Source: Tomocerus qinae (Eukaryota; Arthropoda; Collembola; Entomobryomorpha; Tomoceridae). Taken from it: a stretch of DNA of 64,000 bases. The notes under the pieces were generated by a model, which ran no database searches, had not been told where the DNA came from, and saw only the letters and a program-made list of their open reading frames with translations. Of the stretch, positions 23,003 to 35,000 are shown piece after piece. Both the position numbers and the translations under genes were made by a program. The DNA lies in NCBI GenBank assembly GCA_020055645.1, contig CM034546.1, positions 13,144,001-13,208,000 on the forward strand, given 5' to 3'. Each line of letters opens with the position of its first letter. Positions within the stretch are counted from its first letter, which is position 1.

Positions 23003-23177
23003 CAGATACGTATCTAGAAATTTGGTCAGGGGGGGGCGCAATCAAAAATGATGTCAAAAATAATAAAATAAGGCATATTCGCGCGAAAATGTTTTTCAAT
23101 TTTTGGAAAACATCCTCTTTTTCTCAGATTTAGGGGGGCGCTGCGCCCCCCTCCACCCCCTAATGGATATGTGCTTG
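23003..23177. mobile_element. MITE family M1, copy 2, with 8-bp target duplication
   Basis: Left end CAGATACGTATCTAG and right end ATGGATATGTGCTTG are diverged inverted repeats related to those at 13751-13919. Direct repeats GTAATCAA flank it (22995-23002 and 23178-23185). The related sequence at about 11330-11480 lacks the element and so serves as an empty site. The interior has poly-G/poly-C 'gggggcgctgcgcccccc'. Confidence 0.85.
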
Positions 23178-23314
23178 GTAATCAATCCTATTTCTAATAT
23201 CATTCTATACCAAAAATGTGCACATGGTCGCCTTTACTCAGGCGAGCTTCTGTTACGGTTTGCTGTTGGTTTTGTTCTCTACTCCTGTACTCGAAAAAGA
23301 GTAAAATTTGAACG

Positions 23315-23720
23315 TGAGTGCGTGCTTGGACGTGCCCATTGGGGGAGGGGGTGCAGAGCCCCTCTTAAAGTAACGTTACCTTATACACCAGGTTATAAAT
23401 GTGACCCTAGTGTGTGGTCAGAGTATGTTACCGATCGCCAGTATGCTATTTTAATACAAATATATTGACTCAGGCACCAAAAATCTCTTGCAACCTGCAT
23501 GGTTGCTGTGGAAATCGGCCCTCGCCCCGCCCCCAAAGTAGGAGAAGCTTACGTGTTCTCAGCCAATAGAATGTCACGATCCATTCGGGGGCGTGGCTAA
23601 TTGGCGGAGCTTAAGTGTGGAAATTAGCCAGTGGGCGGGGACTGTTAAACTGGATATTAAAATTTTTTCGATGCCTATTGACCCTAGGTAGTAGTAAAAT
23701 GAAATTTTAGAATGTTTTTT
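23315..23720. repeat. Dispersed repeat family R1, copy 2
   Basis: Matches 2496-2710 in two blocks: 23340-23475 and, after about 190 bp of unrelated GC-richer sequence, 23676-23720 ('attgaccctaggtagta'). Confidence 0.7.
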
Positions 23721-24539
23721 GACTATTGGAGTAACTCATTGAGCATACTATTATACTTTTAATGTATATCGTATATTTTATACATTGTGATGGTCGACAT
23801 TATATTCAGGATTCCAAAAATGTACCACACAAGAAAATCGATTAAGAACTTTAGATAGACAGAATTCCAAGAGTTGTAAAGCCAATTTACATGTATTTTG
23901 ATGATCATCAGAGATTTCCAAATCTGAGGTACCGGGAGCTTAAAGTCCTGGTGCATACAAACGTAAATGATCTCTTTGACTATCATATTCCTCATTATCC
24001 TCATTAACTTTTTTTGGGAAAGTGCTAATAAAGGATCCGAGATTACTGATCCAACACTCATAAAGTAAATTAAACAAAGATTCGTCGGAACTTATTTTAG
24101 AGGTTATATTTTTAAAATTTCACAATTTTGTCTTTGATTGGAAGATATACGGATCACAAAATGCAAATACAGGCAGGATTATGTATAAATTTCAAGTTTC
24201 TAACGATGGTATCTTTAAGCCAGAGACAAAAATGTGAAGTTTTCAAAGTATAACCTCTAGAATAAGTTTTGAAGAAAGTTTTTTACACTTACTACATGGG
24301 TGTAGGACCAGTAATCTGTGTGATCGTTTAGGACTTTCCCAATAAAGTACGAATTTTCGCGATTCCCATTTACCCTCTATGATAATTTTTGCTGATTACC
24401 TAGCAGCGTAACTATTTGTGGAAAAAACAGTCTTTTGAAATCTGCACCACTGCCTTAATCGGTGCAAAATTTACTTTACACAATCGAAAACTGACTCACT
24501 TTTTTGGGAATCTAACTTTTAAAACCAATTCAAAACATC

Positions 24540-25165
24540 AATGTAAATGACCAAATTGAATTTTCCCGCACATGAAGTAATAGAAACCTTGAGCGCACTG
24601 AAAGCTGGAATTTTTTTTATACAGAATGCATGCATTGTTCCTGTTGTGAAATTTGTTGTGCCTTTGTAAGTCGTAGGAGGCTATAGACCGCGCAGTGCAT
24701 AATTGCGTACTGCCACCAATAGACCTTATTCATATTAGCATCAGCGCCACTGCTGTTAGGTATAACGAGAACGGCGAAAGTTACTCAAACGGGTAAATGA
24801 ATGAATAGTAACCGTTCGCACACCGGTGGTATACCGTCACACCACGTGACACACAACGCGACGTACATACAGTTGTATGTATTTGTTTGGGTGTGTCACG
24901 TTGTGTGACGGTATACCACCGGTGTGCGAACGGTTACTATTCATTCATTTACCCGTTTGAGTAACTTTCACCGTTCTCGTTATACCTAACAGCAGTGGCG
25001 CTGATGCTAATATGAATAAGGTCTATTGTTCTGCTTTGGACGTGTTGGAATTTGCCTCATTATGTGCGTTATTATGTGCTTGGCTGAGTTTTAGAATTAC
25101 GGCAAATCAACACACGGAAGTACAAACATACAAACGGAATTGTCACGTGACTGACTTTTGCCGTT
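24540..25165. repeat. Dispersed repeat family R2, copy 2, split by a palindrome
   Basis: Same repeat as 3600-3920. The left block ends near 24716 and the right block resumes near 25029; between them lies the 312-bp foldback element. Confidence 0.8.
24717..25028. mobile_element. 312-bp near-perfect palindrome (foldback element)
   Basis: Ends CAATAGACCTTATTCATATT and AATATGAATAAGGTCTATTG are exact inverted repeats. The arms continue for roughly 140 bp with few mismatches ('cgttcgcacaccggtggtat' versus its complement) around a short centre near 24860-24885. No coding capacity. It interrupts repeat R2, and the R2 copy at 3600-3920 lacks it. I find no clear target duplication. Confidence 0.88.
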
Positions 25166-25245
25166 TATCTAATAGTAGTGATCAGTGAAAGAAATAAATA
25201 AAGAAATAATCGCCATTTTTCCTTGCCTCGCAAACTTAATGTTAA

Positions 25246-27123
25246 TCAAAAACGGCGTACTAATGTTTTATTAAAGTATTTATTCCAAAGTCCCAACGAA
25301 AATTCCATCACGAAAATCATTGAAGAGGCTAAGGATAAATATCCGAGTAAAATAAAAACAGTATGAATTTTCATCCACAAATTAATGCTCTTGGGTCTGA
25401 AGCTTTCATATTTGATCTTTGCTTCCAATCGATACACACGGTATTTTTGTGGATCATGGTTTGCCCACATTTCGAAAAATCCCTTCTCAAATAAACGGTA
25501 AGAATATAATTGGTACTCATGTCTAAAGGCCATTTTATAATACCATGTGACGGCGTAAGTAACAGCTTTTTCTTTAGCTATGCTGCACTTTACGTTTGGA
25601 AATTTCTTATGAATAACTTGTAAATTGTACTCACTTGTCGATTTGGGTCTTACACTGGTTAACTTTAACGTAAGATTTCCCAGAAGTTTAATATGCAAAT
25701 TATTATAGTCATATCCCTGTCTCCTGTAATCGGGTGCTGTATTATCCCATCCCCAATCATACACATAAGTACCATTTTTAATTTTATCATCAATTCCATT
25801 TTGGTGAAATACCTGATCTGAATTTACCACAACGGTACCATGTTGCTCTTGCACTAATACCCTGTATCCATTTTCTAGCAATTCTTTTATGTTTTCAAAT
25901 GTTTTCTTCTCTAGCGGTACAACTACTTCACTTGTTATGTAAGTTTCGTACAGGCATGAAATGAAAAAGGACATTGATACTACAAATAATGATAGAATCA
26001 TTTTCTTCTTAGCTGCCTCATGTTGTCCTACAAAGTTCGATATTGTTGATAAAAAAGCTGATACAATTTTTCTAAATATTTGCGTCGTACCTGAACCTGA
26101 TGCAAAAATTAGAATTATATTTGCTAGAGGAAAAAGAACAAAAATTAGTGCCCAACAGATATCATCAAATGTTTTTTGAACTAAAACTGATAATGGTACA
26201 CTGAGAAAAGTTTCTTCAGCTTCGCAATAAATCGCTACACCGTCTATATAAGATGGTACAAACATTTTCTCAACAAAGAAATATGCTATCTCATTTGTGT
26301 ATTCATCACCAATGAATATTAGTGACAAAGATTCGTTGAGCATTACTTTTGGAATTCCACTGTAGCCAACATACACTGCAGTAAAATTGAATTTCGCTGC
26401 CATTATTTCGACAGTCCTGTACTCCGGCGGACAATAATAATAAAATTTTGTCAAATGGTAAGTAGACTGGAGGCAATATTTATAGCTATAACGCTCATCA
26501 GTGCTAATGCTCTCATGCTTTACAGCGACTTCGTTGCCATGGATATTTCCATTCACGCTATTCCAAACTAATATCCATTTGTCTTCTGTCAACTGTGGCA
26601 TAATTTCGATAATCTTTGCAAATTCCGTTTTATACAACTGCAAAATCAGTACATCAAATTGCCATGAATTTTTTATTATAATATAGTAAAGTCCGCATAC
26701 TGAGTCAATTTTGACATTGAAAAATATGTGACGATCATATTCAGATTGGAATCCGTTATTTCGGTAGTCGTATAAAATTATGTATTGAGAAGTACGGCGA
26801 TTCACTTCTTGTCCAAAAAATTGAACCAAAGAGTAGAATGTATAATCTGGTTCTAAAAGAATGTTGACACTGCAAAGGCTGTTTGTTATATCCGTTGGAT
26901 TTTCTTCATCTCTACCGAAAAGAGATTTATTATAATTTGATGTAGCAATTGTCCATGGCTGCATATTTTGGTTAGCCATGAAAAACTGTTCTTCCCATGG
27001 TGATCCATGGAACTTAATCAAGTTGAAATCGCAGTTGCTAAACAAACTCAGATTTTTAATTGATGACACTAATAAAAAATTGGCCTGAAAATATACACTG
27101 ATAAGATAATAAACCGAAAACAT
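25246..27123 (-). CDS. Divergent ionotropic receptor (IR), intact, copy A
   Basis: A single-exon frame of 625 residues, complete from a hydrophobic N-terminus (signal peptide, residues about 1-20) to a C-terminal RRF. There is no glutamate-receptor amino-terminal domain beyond a divergent about 230-residue region. S1 holds PSYIDGVAIYC. M1 is about 321-341 (ICWALIFVLFPLANIILIF), the pore/M2 region about 352-368, M3 about 375-398 (MILSLFVVSMSFFISCLYETY), the S2 lobe about 403-570, and M4 about 582-610 (KIHTVFILLGYLSLASS). A ligand-gated cation channel of chemosensory type is the family expectation; ligand unknown. The canonical SYTANLAAFL of iGluR M3 is replaced, so this is a divergent IR. Its paralogue at 40173-42053 carries a nonsense codon. 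Confidence 0.9.
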   Translation of the reverse strand: MFSVYYLISVYFQANFLLVSSIKNLSLFSNCDFNLIKFHGSPWEEQFFMANQNMQPWTIATSNYNKSLFGRDEENPTDITNSLCSVNILLEPDYTFYSLVQFFGQEVNRRTSQYIILYDYRNNGFQSEYDRHIFFNVKIDSVCGLYYIIIKNSWQFDVLILQLYKTEFAKIIEIMPQLTEDKWILVWNSVNGNIHGNEVAVKHESISTDERYSYKYCLQSTYHLTKFYYYCPPEYRTVEIMAAKFNFTAVYVGYSGIPKVMLNESLSLIFIGDEYTNEIAYFFVEKMFVPSYIDGVAIYCEAEETFLSVPLSVLVQKTFDDICWALIFVLFPLANIILIFASGSGTTQIFRKIVSAFLSTISNFVGQHEAAKKKMILSLFVVSMSFFISCLYETYITSEVVVPLEKKTFENIKELLENGYRVLVQEQHGTVVVNSDQVFHQNGIDDKIKNGTYVYDWGWDNTAPDYRRQGYDYNNLHIKLLGNLTLKLTSVRPKSTSEYNLQVIHKKFPNVKCSIAKEKAVTYAVTWYYKMAFRHEYQLYSYRLFEKGFFEMWANHDPQKYRVYRLEAKIKYESFRPKSINLWMKIHTVFILLGYLSLASSMIFVMEFSLGLWNKYFNKTLVRRF

Positions 27124-27199
27124 GTTCGAAAACTATAGAAATCTTGAAATTGATTTGCTACGTAATAAAAATTGTTTTTTGAACAGTTTTTTCAAATGA

Positions 27200-27702
27200 T
27201 TTTTTAGATTGTATTAGTGAAGAAATATTAGACAAAAAGATATCTTTTAAAACGTAAAGTTAAGTTAACTTTATTAATGTTAATAAGTTTCAATCGATTA
27301 ATTTTCCGTGTTTCGAGGCAGACGAGTGAGCAGGGAAATATTATTGTAGTTTTCGACATTGACACTGACATTGCTTTGAAGGATAAAGTCCGAACCGGAG
27401 AGTAAAGTAGGAGGATATTATGGTAGTTTTCGACATTGACATTGCTTTGAAGGATGAATTGCAAATTAGTTGGCTGCCTCATTTCTCATAGAATAAATAA
27501 TTTCTTCCCCAGTGTGTACCCACATTCTTTTATTGTACCATTTAGCCTTAGTTGGAGTATTGATCAACTATTAAAGTATTGGAATACTAAGACATATCTG
27601 TGCTATCTTAACCACCTTAAGTAAAGTTAGATTGATGGCCATAGCAAAACTCAAAGGAAAATACAATAGAATATTGTTTGGAATATATAAACGTTGCTTT
27701 TA
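27200..27702. other. 5' flank of IR copy A
   Basis: Conserved with copy B (42130-42500). It contains an internal tandem repetition of 'ttttcgacattgac...attgctttgaaggat' around 27348-27385 and 27425-27455, which may be promoter sequence. No clear TATA box identified. Confidence 0.5.
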
Positions 27703-27710
27703 CTCCAGGT

Positions 27711-29211
27711 CAAGGAACAAAAAAAGACCTTTTATTGCTTTTTCCTTTGTTTTGCTTTTTTGTAAAAAAGGTAAGTGCACAATTGTAAAAAGGTTACCTT
27801 TTAGCTTTTTTACGTTGTTAAAAATTGCAATAAAAAATAAATAAAGGGTCTTATTTTGTAGTCCGATATTTCTAGATCAGTGTTCTATTGATTTAAAATA
27901 CTATTTCATGCAATAAATGTTTTATATTGGATTGGTTTGCGTAGTGGTTTTAGACTGACTACGTCTTTATGCATAGATAAAATAGCAAAAAGCAAAAAAG
28001 GCAAAATAGGTACCTTTTTAAAAATAAGGTACCTTTTTAAAAATAAAGTACCTTTTTAAAAATAAGGTACCTTTTTAAAAATAAGGTACCTTTTTAAAAA
28101 TAAGGTACCTTTTTAAAAATAAAGTACCTTTTTAAAAATAAGGTACCTTTTTAAAAATAAAGTACCTTTTTAAAAATAAGGTACCTTTTTAAAAATAAGG
28201 TACCTTTTTAAAAATAAGGTACCTTTTTAAAAATAAGGTACCTTTTTAAAAATAAGGTACCTTTTTAAAAATAAGGTACCTTTTTAAAAATAAGGTACCT
28301 TTTTAAAAATAAGGTACCTTTTTAAAAATAAGGTACCTTTTTAAAAATAAGGTACCTTTTTAAAAATAAGGTACCTTTTTAAAAATAAAGTACCTTTTTA
28401 AAAATAAGGTACCTTTTTAAAAATAAAGTACCTTTTTAAAAATAAGGTACCTTTTTAAAAATAAGGTACCTTTTTAAAAATAAAGTACCTTTTTAAAAAT
28501 AAGGTACCTTTTTAAAAATAAAGTACCTTTTTAAAAATAAGGTACCTTTTTAAAAATAAGGTACCTTTTTAAAAATAAGGTACCTTTTTAAAAATAAGGT
28601 ACCTTTTTAAAAATAAGGTACCTTTTTAAAAATAAAGTACCTTTTTAAAAATAAGGTACCTTTTTAAAAATAAGGTACCTTTTTAAAAATAAAGTACCTT
28701 TTTAAAAATAAGGTACCTTTTTAAAAATAAGGTACCTTTTGAAAAATAAAGTACCTTTTTAAAAATAAGGTACCTTTTTAAAAATAAGGTACCTTTTTAA
28801 AAATAAGGTACCTTTTTAAAAATAAGGTACCTTTTTAAAAATAAGGTACCTTTTTAAAAATAAGGTACCTTTTTAAAAATAAGGTACCTTTTAAAAATAA
28901 GGTACCTTTTTAAAAATAAGGTACCTTTTTAAAAATAAGGTACCTTTTTAAAAATAAGGTACCTTTTTAAAAATAAGGTACCTTTTTAAAAATAAGGTAC
29001 CTTTTTAAAAATAAGGTACCTTTTTAAAAATAAGGTACCTTTTTAAAAATAAGGTACCTTTTTAAAAATAAGGTACCTTTTTAAAAATAAGGTACCTTTT
29101 TAAAAATAAGGTACCTTTTTAAAAATAAGGTACCTTTTTAAAAATAAGGTACCTTTTTAAAAATAAGGTACTATCTTTTAAGTAAAAAAGGCATTTCTTT
29201 TTTGTTCCTTG
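27711..29211. mobile_element. hAT-like non-autonomous element carrying a minisatellite
   Basis: Ends CAAGGAACAAAAAA and TTTTTTGTTCCTTG are inverted repeats. Exact 8-bp direct repeats CTCCAGGT flank the element (27703-27710 and 29212-29219). Copy B of the duplication has the uninterrupted site CTCCAGAT near 44052, which proves an insertion. The CAAGG terminus and 8-bp duplication fit hAT elements. No transposase is encoded; most of the interior is a 19-bp tandem array. Confidence 0.92.
28009..29172. repeat. 19-bp minisatellite, about 61 copies
   Basis: Unit GGTACCTTTTTAAAAATAA, with an AAGTACC variant at scattered positions, one GAAAA variant and one copy a base short near 28890. The unit combines two palindromes (GGTACC and TTTTTAAAAA), so each strand can fold on itself. 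Confidence 0.97.
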
Positions 29212-29315
29212 CTCCAGGTGGAAAATACTACGACTTTGACTCTATAGGTAGGTGAATAATTAAATACACATTTATGTAAATATCGTGCATGTCTTTTATT
29301 TTCAGTTCCTATATA

Positions 29316-30460
29316 CAGGGTGGTCGGAAATGAACTAGGACTTTTGACTTCCACCTTTAATAATTCTGGAACAGGTAATGATATTACAACAAGAATACCA
29401 GCATTTTAAAGAGCATGCGTTTCTTAGTCAGATTTGAAATTTTGAGTCCCATATTAGGATTGTAACTGCATAAGGTAGGGTGCGAAACAAATAAAAGGCG
29501 AAAACTGGCTTTCTGTCCTTTTAATTGGACTTGACCTGTCGTTTTTGAACTGAAACTGGGAAAATCAAGCAGGGAGCAGAAAGTGTCCAAAATCCACTCC
29601 TACGGCTTCTATCCACACTCTAAATTCAAAAGTTCAACTTTCATTTCAAAGCTTAAACATCGAATGTCTAAAAGATGAATTTGTCAGAGGCGAGGACACA
29701 CGGAATGCAAATTATTGAATTAATTTTGAACTGTAAAATTCTTGGCTTTAGAATGTTCCAGGACATGGATGTTCCTTAGTGGTGATTGTGAGTTAAAGCG
29801 TTTAACTTTACAGTCCGGGTCTAATTCAATAATTTTAAGTAATGGAAGGGAGCTATGTTTTAAGAAAATCACTTTTGGATCGTTGGCCAATGGACCAGTT
29901 GGCTATTCACGCAGCGCCCCATCAGCGAGACACCACGACATTAAAAAGATAAACACAACAGCCGAGTTTCGGTCCGCCGCAGTGTCCATAAACCATTATG
30001 CGGTCGCGTCGGCCGAAAGTCGGCTACAGGTCTATCTTTTTAATGTCGTGATGTCTCGCTGATGGGGCGCTGAGTGAATAGCCATGCAACTGGTCCATTA
30101 AAAATAACCAAAGAAATGTTTCTAAATAATGACCTAAACTTTGAAATGAAACATTAACTTTTGAATTTATAACCGTAGGAGTGGATTTTGGACACTTTCT
30201 GCTCCCTGCTTGATTTTCCCAGTTTCAGTTCAAAAACGGCAGGTCAAGTCCAATTAAAAGGACAGAAAGCCAGTTTTCGCCTTTTATTTGTTTCGCACCC
30301 TACCTTATGCAGTTACAATCCTAATATGGGACTCAAAATTTCAAATCTGACTAAGAAACGCATGCTCTTTAAGATGCTGGTATTCTTGTTGTAATATCAT
30401 TACCTGTTCCAGAATTATTAAAGGTGGAAGTCAAAAGTCCTAGTTCATTTCCGACCATTG
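29316..30460. mobile_element. 1.1-kb foldback element
   Basis: Left end CAGGGTGGTCGGAAATGAAC is inverted at the right end as GTTCATTTCCGACCATTG. Arms of about 285 bp (29316-29600 and 30175-30460) match closely, with an inner arm pair around 29885-29955 and 30035-30090. Copy B of the duplication lacks this block. The mirrored short frames in the two arms are a by-product of the inversion. The centre is GC-richer. No transposase seen. Confidence 0.85.
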
Positions 30461-32065
30461 ACCATTTTTAAATAAATTTTCTTGTTAACTTTTTCATCAT
30501 TTTCATTTATCATAGAAAAATAATGCGCAATAATGTATCAAGTAATTTTTAATCATTTTTTTACACACTATTATATAAGTATAGTGCAAAATTACAACAA
30601 TGCAGATTGGCAAAATTGTAAATACAAATAGCATGGAATGCAATTTTTTGGTGCTTACCATCTATTATGAAATAGTTAACAATGAATTGCAGACAACAAT
30701 TTAAAATTACTTAAATATGTATATTTCTTTCTTCTATAAAAGGGTAAAATGACATGGAAACTCTTCTTATCATATTATCACTTTATGCAGTGGATAGATT
30801 TGAAATAGTACTAATTCCATTTTCCATTTGATCAACATGAGCATTATCTTTAACTACCTTTGATAAGTAAATAAATAGATTTGTATAAATAAATGTCTAT
30901 TCCATCAATCATACATACAATCTGTGTGATATCATTACAAATAGGTGGCGAATGGCAATAATAAATTCCATTCATATTATATAGATAAAATTTAAATAAA
31001 AGATATAATGTTTTATTTGTAGTTGTCTATGGAAATCCTTACATTCTAAAAAACCCAATTCGTAATCAGATGATGAACAATAGTCTATAATATAATTATA
31101 ACCACAGTATAAAGCATGCACCAAAGTAATAATGGTTTTAGTAGAATATATATATATAAAATTTATGCATAATGTTTGTTTAATTGGGGCAGCGCTGAAG
31201 AAAGTCTTCACTTCAGCTAAGTCAAATATTATGTTGGTTTGAGCACTCGGGTTTTTATAACATATGTTGAATTTACTATTTGAATGATCAATTGGTGCAT
31301 AAGGGCCGTTTTCTCTGTTATATACTTATGACTCAATTTTATTTAAAACTCTGTAAGAAATGATAAAACTATAATTCACCAATGACACATTTTACAACTA
31401 AATTTTATGTTACAATTTATAGTATGGTATTTAACGTTACATACGATTAAAACCCACATAACAATGCAAAGTGCTAGGTGGTATAATACACAGTAATGCT
31501 TACTGTGTAGAAATTTAGATAATGCTTACGTAGGAATCCATGTATTATCACAATAAATAAAACTGATTGCATGTATGTCGTACGCATGTATGTAACTTTA
31601 TTTATGTTCTTTCCCATGGACCCTGTGACTTTTTGTTGAAATGCGCAAGCGCGTATCTATTTTAATTGACGTTGCCAGAAAAAGAAGTAACAGTTTCAAA
31701 ACCGACAAAATTGGCCGTTATTATTTTTGCAAAATTGTCAAGTCTAACTGACCCGACCAACTTAGTGAGTAGGTTCCCGCCCTACCTATCACCATATTAT
31801 TGCATGTTAAGGTTCAGGAGTGGTTCAAAATACAGGAAAATTAAATGAGGGGCAGGTAATGGGGAAGTATCTATGGCTACGATTTAAAATACACAGAGTC
31901 ATAGAAATTTACAATGCAGCAAAATGAATAGGGCACAAAAGTGACGATTTGTTTTGGGAAACTTGGATATAGTCCCAGAATATTGGTCGTAGAAAGACGG
32001 GAAGTTTGTCTCTAAAAACGCAGAAAATGCCAATTTATAGCAGATTGCACTTAGATACCTAACTT
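30461..32065. other. Distal part of duplication copy A and satellite flank
   Basis: No gene seen. 30470-30900 matches 44190-44500. A small hairpin (CACAGTAA/TTACTGTG) lies at about 31489-31508, with an AT repeat near 31147-31158. Confidence 0.45.
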
Positions 32066-35000
32066 TTCTATATCAAAGGCAGTAATAAACACATAATTTC
32101 ATATCTAAGGTAATTTGAAAACGGGGAAAATACCGCCATATCAAATAATAAAGATATTATCAAGCATACATTTTTTTATTTTGAACCATATTTTGTACTT
32201 TTAACTTAATAACATATTTCCACCTAGTCAAACATCGTAAGAAATTAAACTTCTGAAAGGATCAACGTTTTGAGTCGTAGCCGTTACAGTGTGTTTATCA
32301 AATTCATCATTTGATATTCATATTATCCTTATAACATTTAAACATTAAACAGTGTTACTGTAAATTGTCTCCATTGGTTACATGTCCACTTTCCGCAGAA
32401 AAGATAGTTTCTATATCAAAGGCAGTAATAAAAACATAATTTCATATCTAAAGTAATTTGAAAACGGGGAAAATACCGCCATATCCACAAATAAAGGTAT
32501 TATCAAGCATACATTTTTTATTTTGAACTATATTTTGTACTTTTAACTTAATAACATATTTCCACCTAGCCAAACATCGTAAGAAATTAAACTTCTGAAA
32601 GAGTCAACGTTTTGAGTCGTAGCCGTTACAGTGTGTTTATCAAATTCATCATTTGATATTCATATTATCCTTATAACATTTAAACATTAAACAGTGTTAC
32701 TGTAAATTGTCTCCATATGTTAGGTGTCCACTTTCCGCAGAAAAGATAGTTTCTATATCAAAGGCAGTAATAAAAACATAATTACATATCTAAGGTAATT
32801 TGAAAACGGGGAAAATACCGCCATATCAAATAATAAAGATATTATCAAGCATACATTTTTTTATTTTGAACCATATTTTGTACTTTTAACTTAATAACAT
32901 ATTTCCACCTAGTCAAACATCGTAAGAAATTAAACTTCTGAAGGAGGCAACGTTTTGAGTCGTAGCCGTTACAGTGTGTTTATCAAATTCATCATATGAT
33001 ATTCATATTATCCTTATAACGTTTAAACATTAAACAGTGTTACTGTAAATTGTCTCCATATGTTACATGTCCACTTTCCGCAGAAAAGATAGTTTCTATA
33101 TCAAAGGCAGTAATAAACACATAATTTCATATCTAAGGTAATTTGAAAACGAGGAAAATACCGCCATATCCACAAATAAAGGTATTATCAAGCATACATT
33201 TTTTTATTTTGAACTATATTTTGTACTTTTAACTTAATAACATATTTCCACCTAGTCAAATATCGTAAGAAATTAAACTTCTGAAAGAGTCAACGTTTTG
33301 AGTCGTAGCCGTTACACTTGGTTTATCAAATTCATCATTTGATATTCATATTATCCTTATAACATTTAAACATTAAAATGTGTTACTGTAAATTGTCTCC
33401 ATATGTTACATGTCCACTTTCCGCAGAAAAGATAGTTTCTATATCAAAGGCAGTAATAAAAACATAATTACATATCTAAGGTAATTTGAAAACGGGGAAA
33501 ATACCGCCATATCAAATAATAAAGATATTATCAAGCATACATTTTTTTATTTTGAACCATATTTTGTACTTTTAACTTAATAAGATATTTCCACCTAGTC
33601 AAACATCGTAAGAAATTAAACTTCTGAAAGAGTCAACGTTTTGAGTCGTAGCCGTTACAGTGTGTTTATCAAATTCAGCATATGATATTCATATTATCCT
33701 TATAACGTTTAAACATTAAACAGTGTTACTGTAAATTGTCTCCATATGTTACATGTCCACTTTCCGCAGAAAAGATAGTTTCTATATCAAAGGCAGTAAT
33801 AAACAGATAATTTCATATCTAAGGTAATTTGAAAACGGGGAAAATACCGCCATATCAACAAATAAAGATATTATCAAGCATACATTTTTTTATTTTGCAC
33901 TATATTTTGTACTTTTAACTTAATAACATATTTCCACCTAGTCAAACATCGTAAGAAATTAAACTTCTGAAGGAGGCAACGTTTTGAGTCGTAGCCGTTA
34001 CAGTGTGTTCATCAAATTCATCATATGATATTCATATTATCTTTATTACGTTTAAACATTAAACAGTGTTACTGTAAATTGTCTCCATATGTTACATGTC
34101 CACTTTCCGCAGAAAAGATAGTTTCTATATCAAAGGCAGTAAATAAAACATAATTACATATCTAAGGTAATTTGAAAACGGGGAAAATACCGCCATATCA
34201 AATAATAAAGATATTATCAAGCATACATTTTTTTATTTTGAACCATATTTTGTAGTTTTAACTTAATAAGATATTTCCACCTAGTCAAACATTGTAAGAA
34301 ATTAAACTTCTGAAAGAGTCAACGTTTTGAGTCGTAGCCGTTACAGTGTGTTTATCAAATTCATCATATGATATTCATATTATCCTTATAACGTTTAAAC
34401 ATTAAACAGTGTTACTGTAAATTGTCTCCATATGTTACATGTCCACTTTCCGCAGAAAAGATAGTTTCTATATCAAAGGCAGTAATAAACACATAATTTC
34501 ATACCTAAAGTAATTTGAAAACGGGGAAAATACCGCCATATCCACATATAAAGGTATTATCAAGCATACATTTTTTTATTTTGAACTATATTTTGTACTT
34601 TTAACTTAATAACATACTTCCACCTAGTCAAACAACGTAAGAAATTAAACTTCTGAAAGAGTCAACGTTTTGAGTCGTAGCCGTTACAGTGTGTTTATCA
34701 AATTCATCATTTGATATTCATATTATCATTATAACATGTAAACATTAAACAGTGTTACTGTAAATTGTCTCCATATGTTACATGTCCACTTTCCGCAGAA
34801 AAGATAGTTTCTATATCAAAGGCAGTAATAAACACATAATTTCATATCTAAGGTAATTTGAAAACGGGGAAAATACCGCCATATCAAATAATAAAGATAT
34901 TATCAAGCATACATTTTTTTTATTTTGAAACATATTTTGTACTTTTAACTTAATAACATATTTCCACCTAGTCAAACATCGTAAGAAATTAAACTTCTGA

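Larger units (their letters stand above)
21590..25230. repeat. Block of nested repeats inserted between the IR gene and its 3' flank
   Basis: Copy B is continuous here, whereas copy A holds about 3.6 kb of repeats. These include two short related boxes around 21585-21610 and 21720-21740 ('aagtcctgt'), a family with 'gtccgtacgtccgtcc' near 22175, a near-palindrome at about 22370-22415, MITE M1 copy 2 (23003-23177), R1 copy 2 (23315-23720), and R2 copy 2 (about 24540-25165) with its palindrome. I see no real gene. The open frame at 23103-23468 is repeat sequence. Confidence 0.75.
20215..31560. repeat. Segmental duplication, copy A
   Basis: Blocks of this interval match copy B (39160-44700) in order and orientation: the 3' flank of the IR gene (20215-21585 with 39163-40165), the IR gene itself, its 5' flank (27200-27560 with 42130-42500), then 27600-27710 plus 29212-29310 with 43935-44150, and 30470-30900 with 44190-44500. 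Sequence unique to A marks insertions: about 20366-20755, about 21590-25230, 27711-29211 and about 29316-30460. The 343-bp satellite separates A from B. Confidence 0.88.

Noticed and set aside
23103-23468. 121-codon plus-strand open frame
   Set aside because: It spans MITE M1 and dispersed repeat R1, and the composition comes from poly-G/C tracts.
28009-29172. CRISPR-like short repeats
   Set aside because: The 19-bp units are directly adjacent with no spacers; it is a minisatellite.
29384-30394. Two near-identical 68-codon frames on opposite strands, plus a 106-codon frame
   Set aside because: They are the two arms and centre of the foldback element, not genes.
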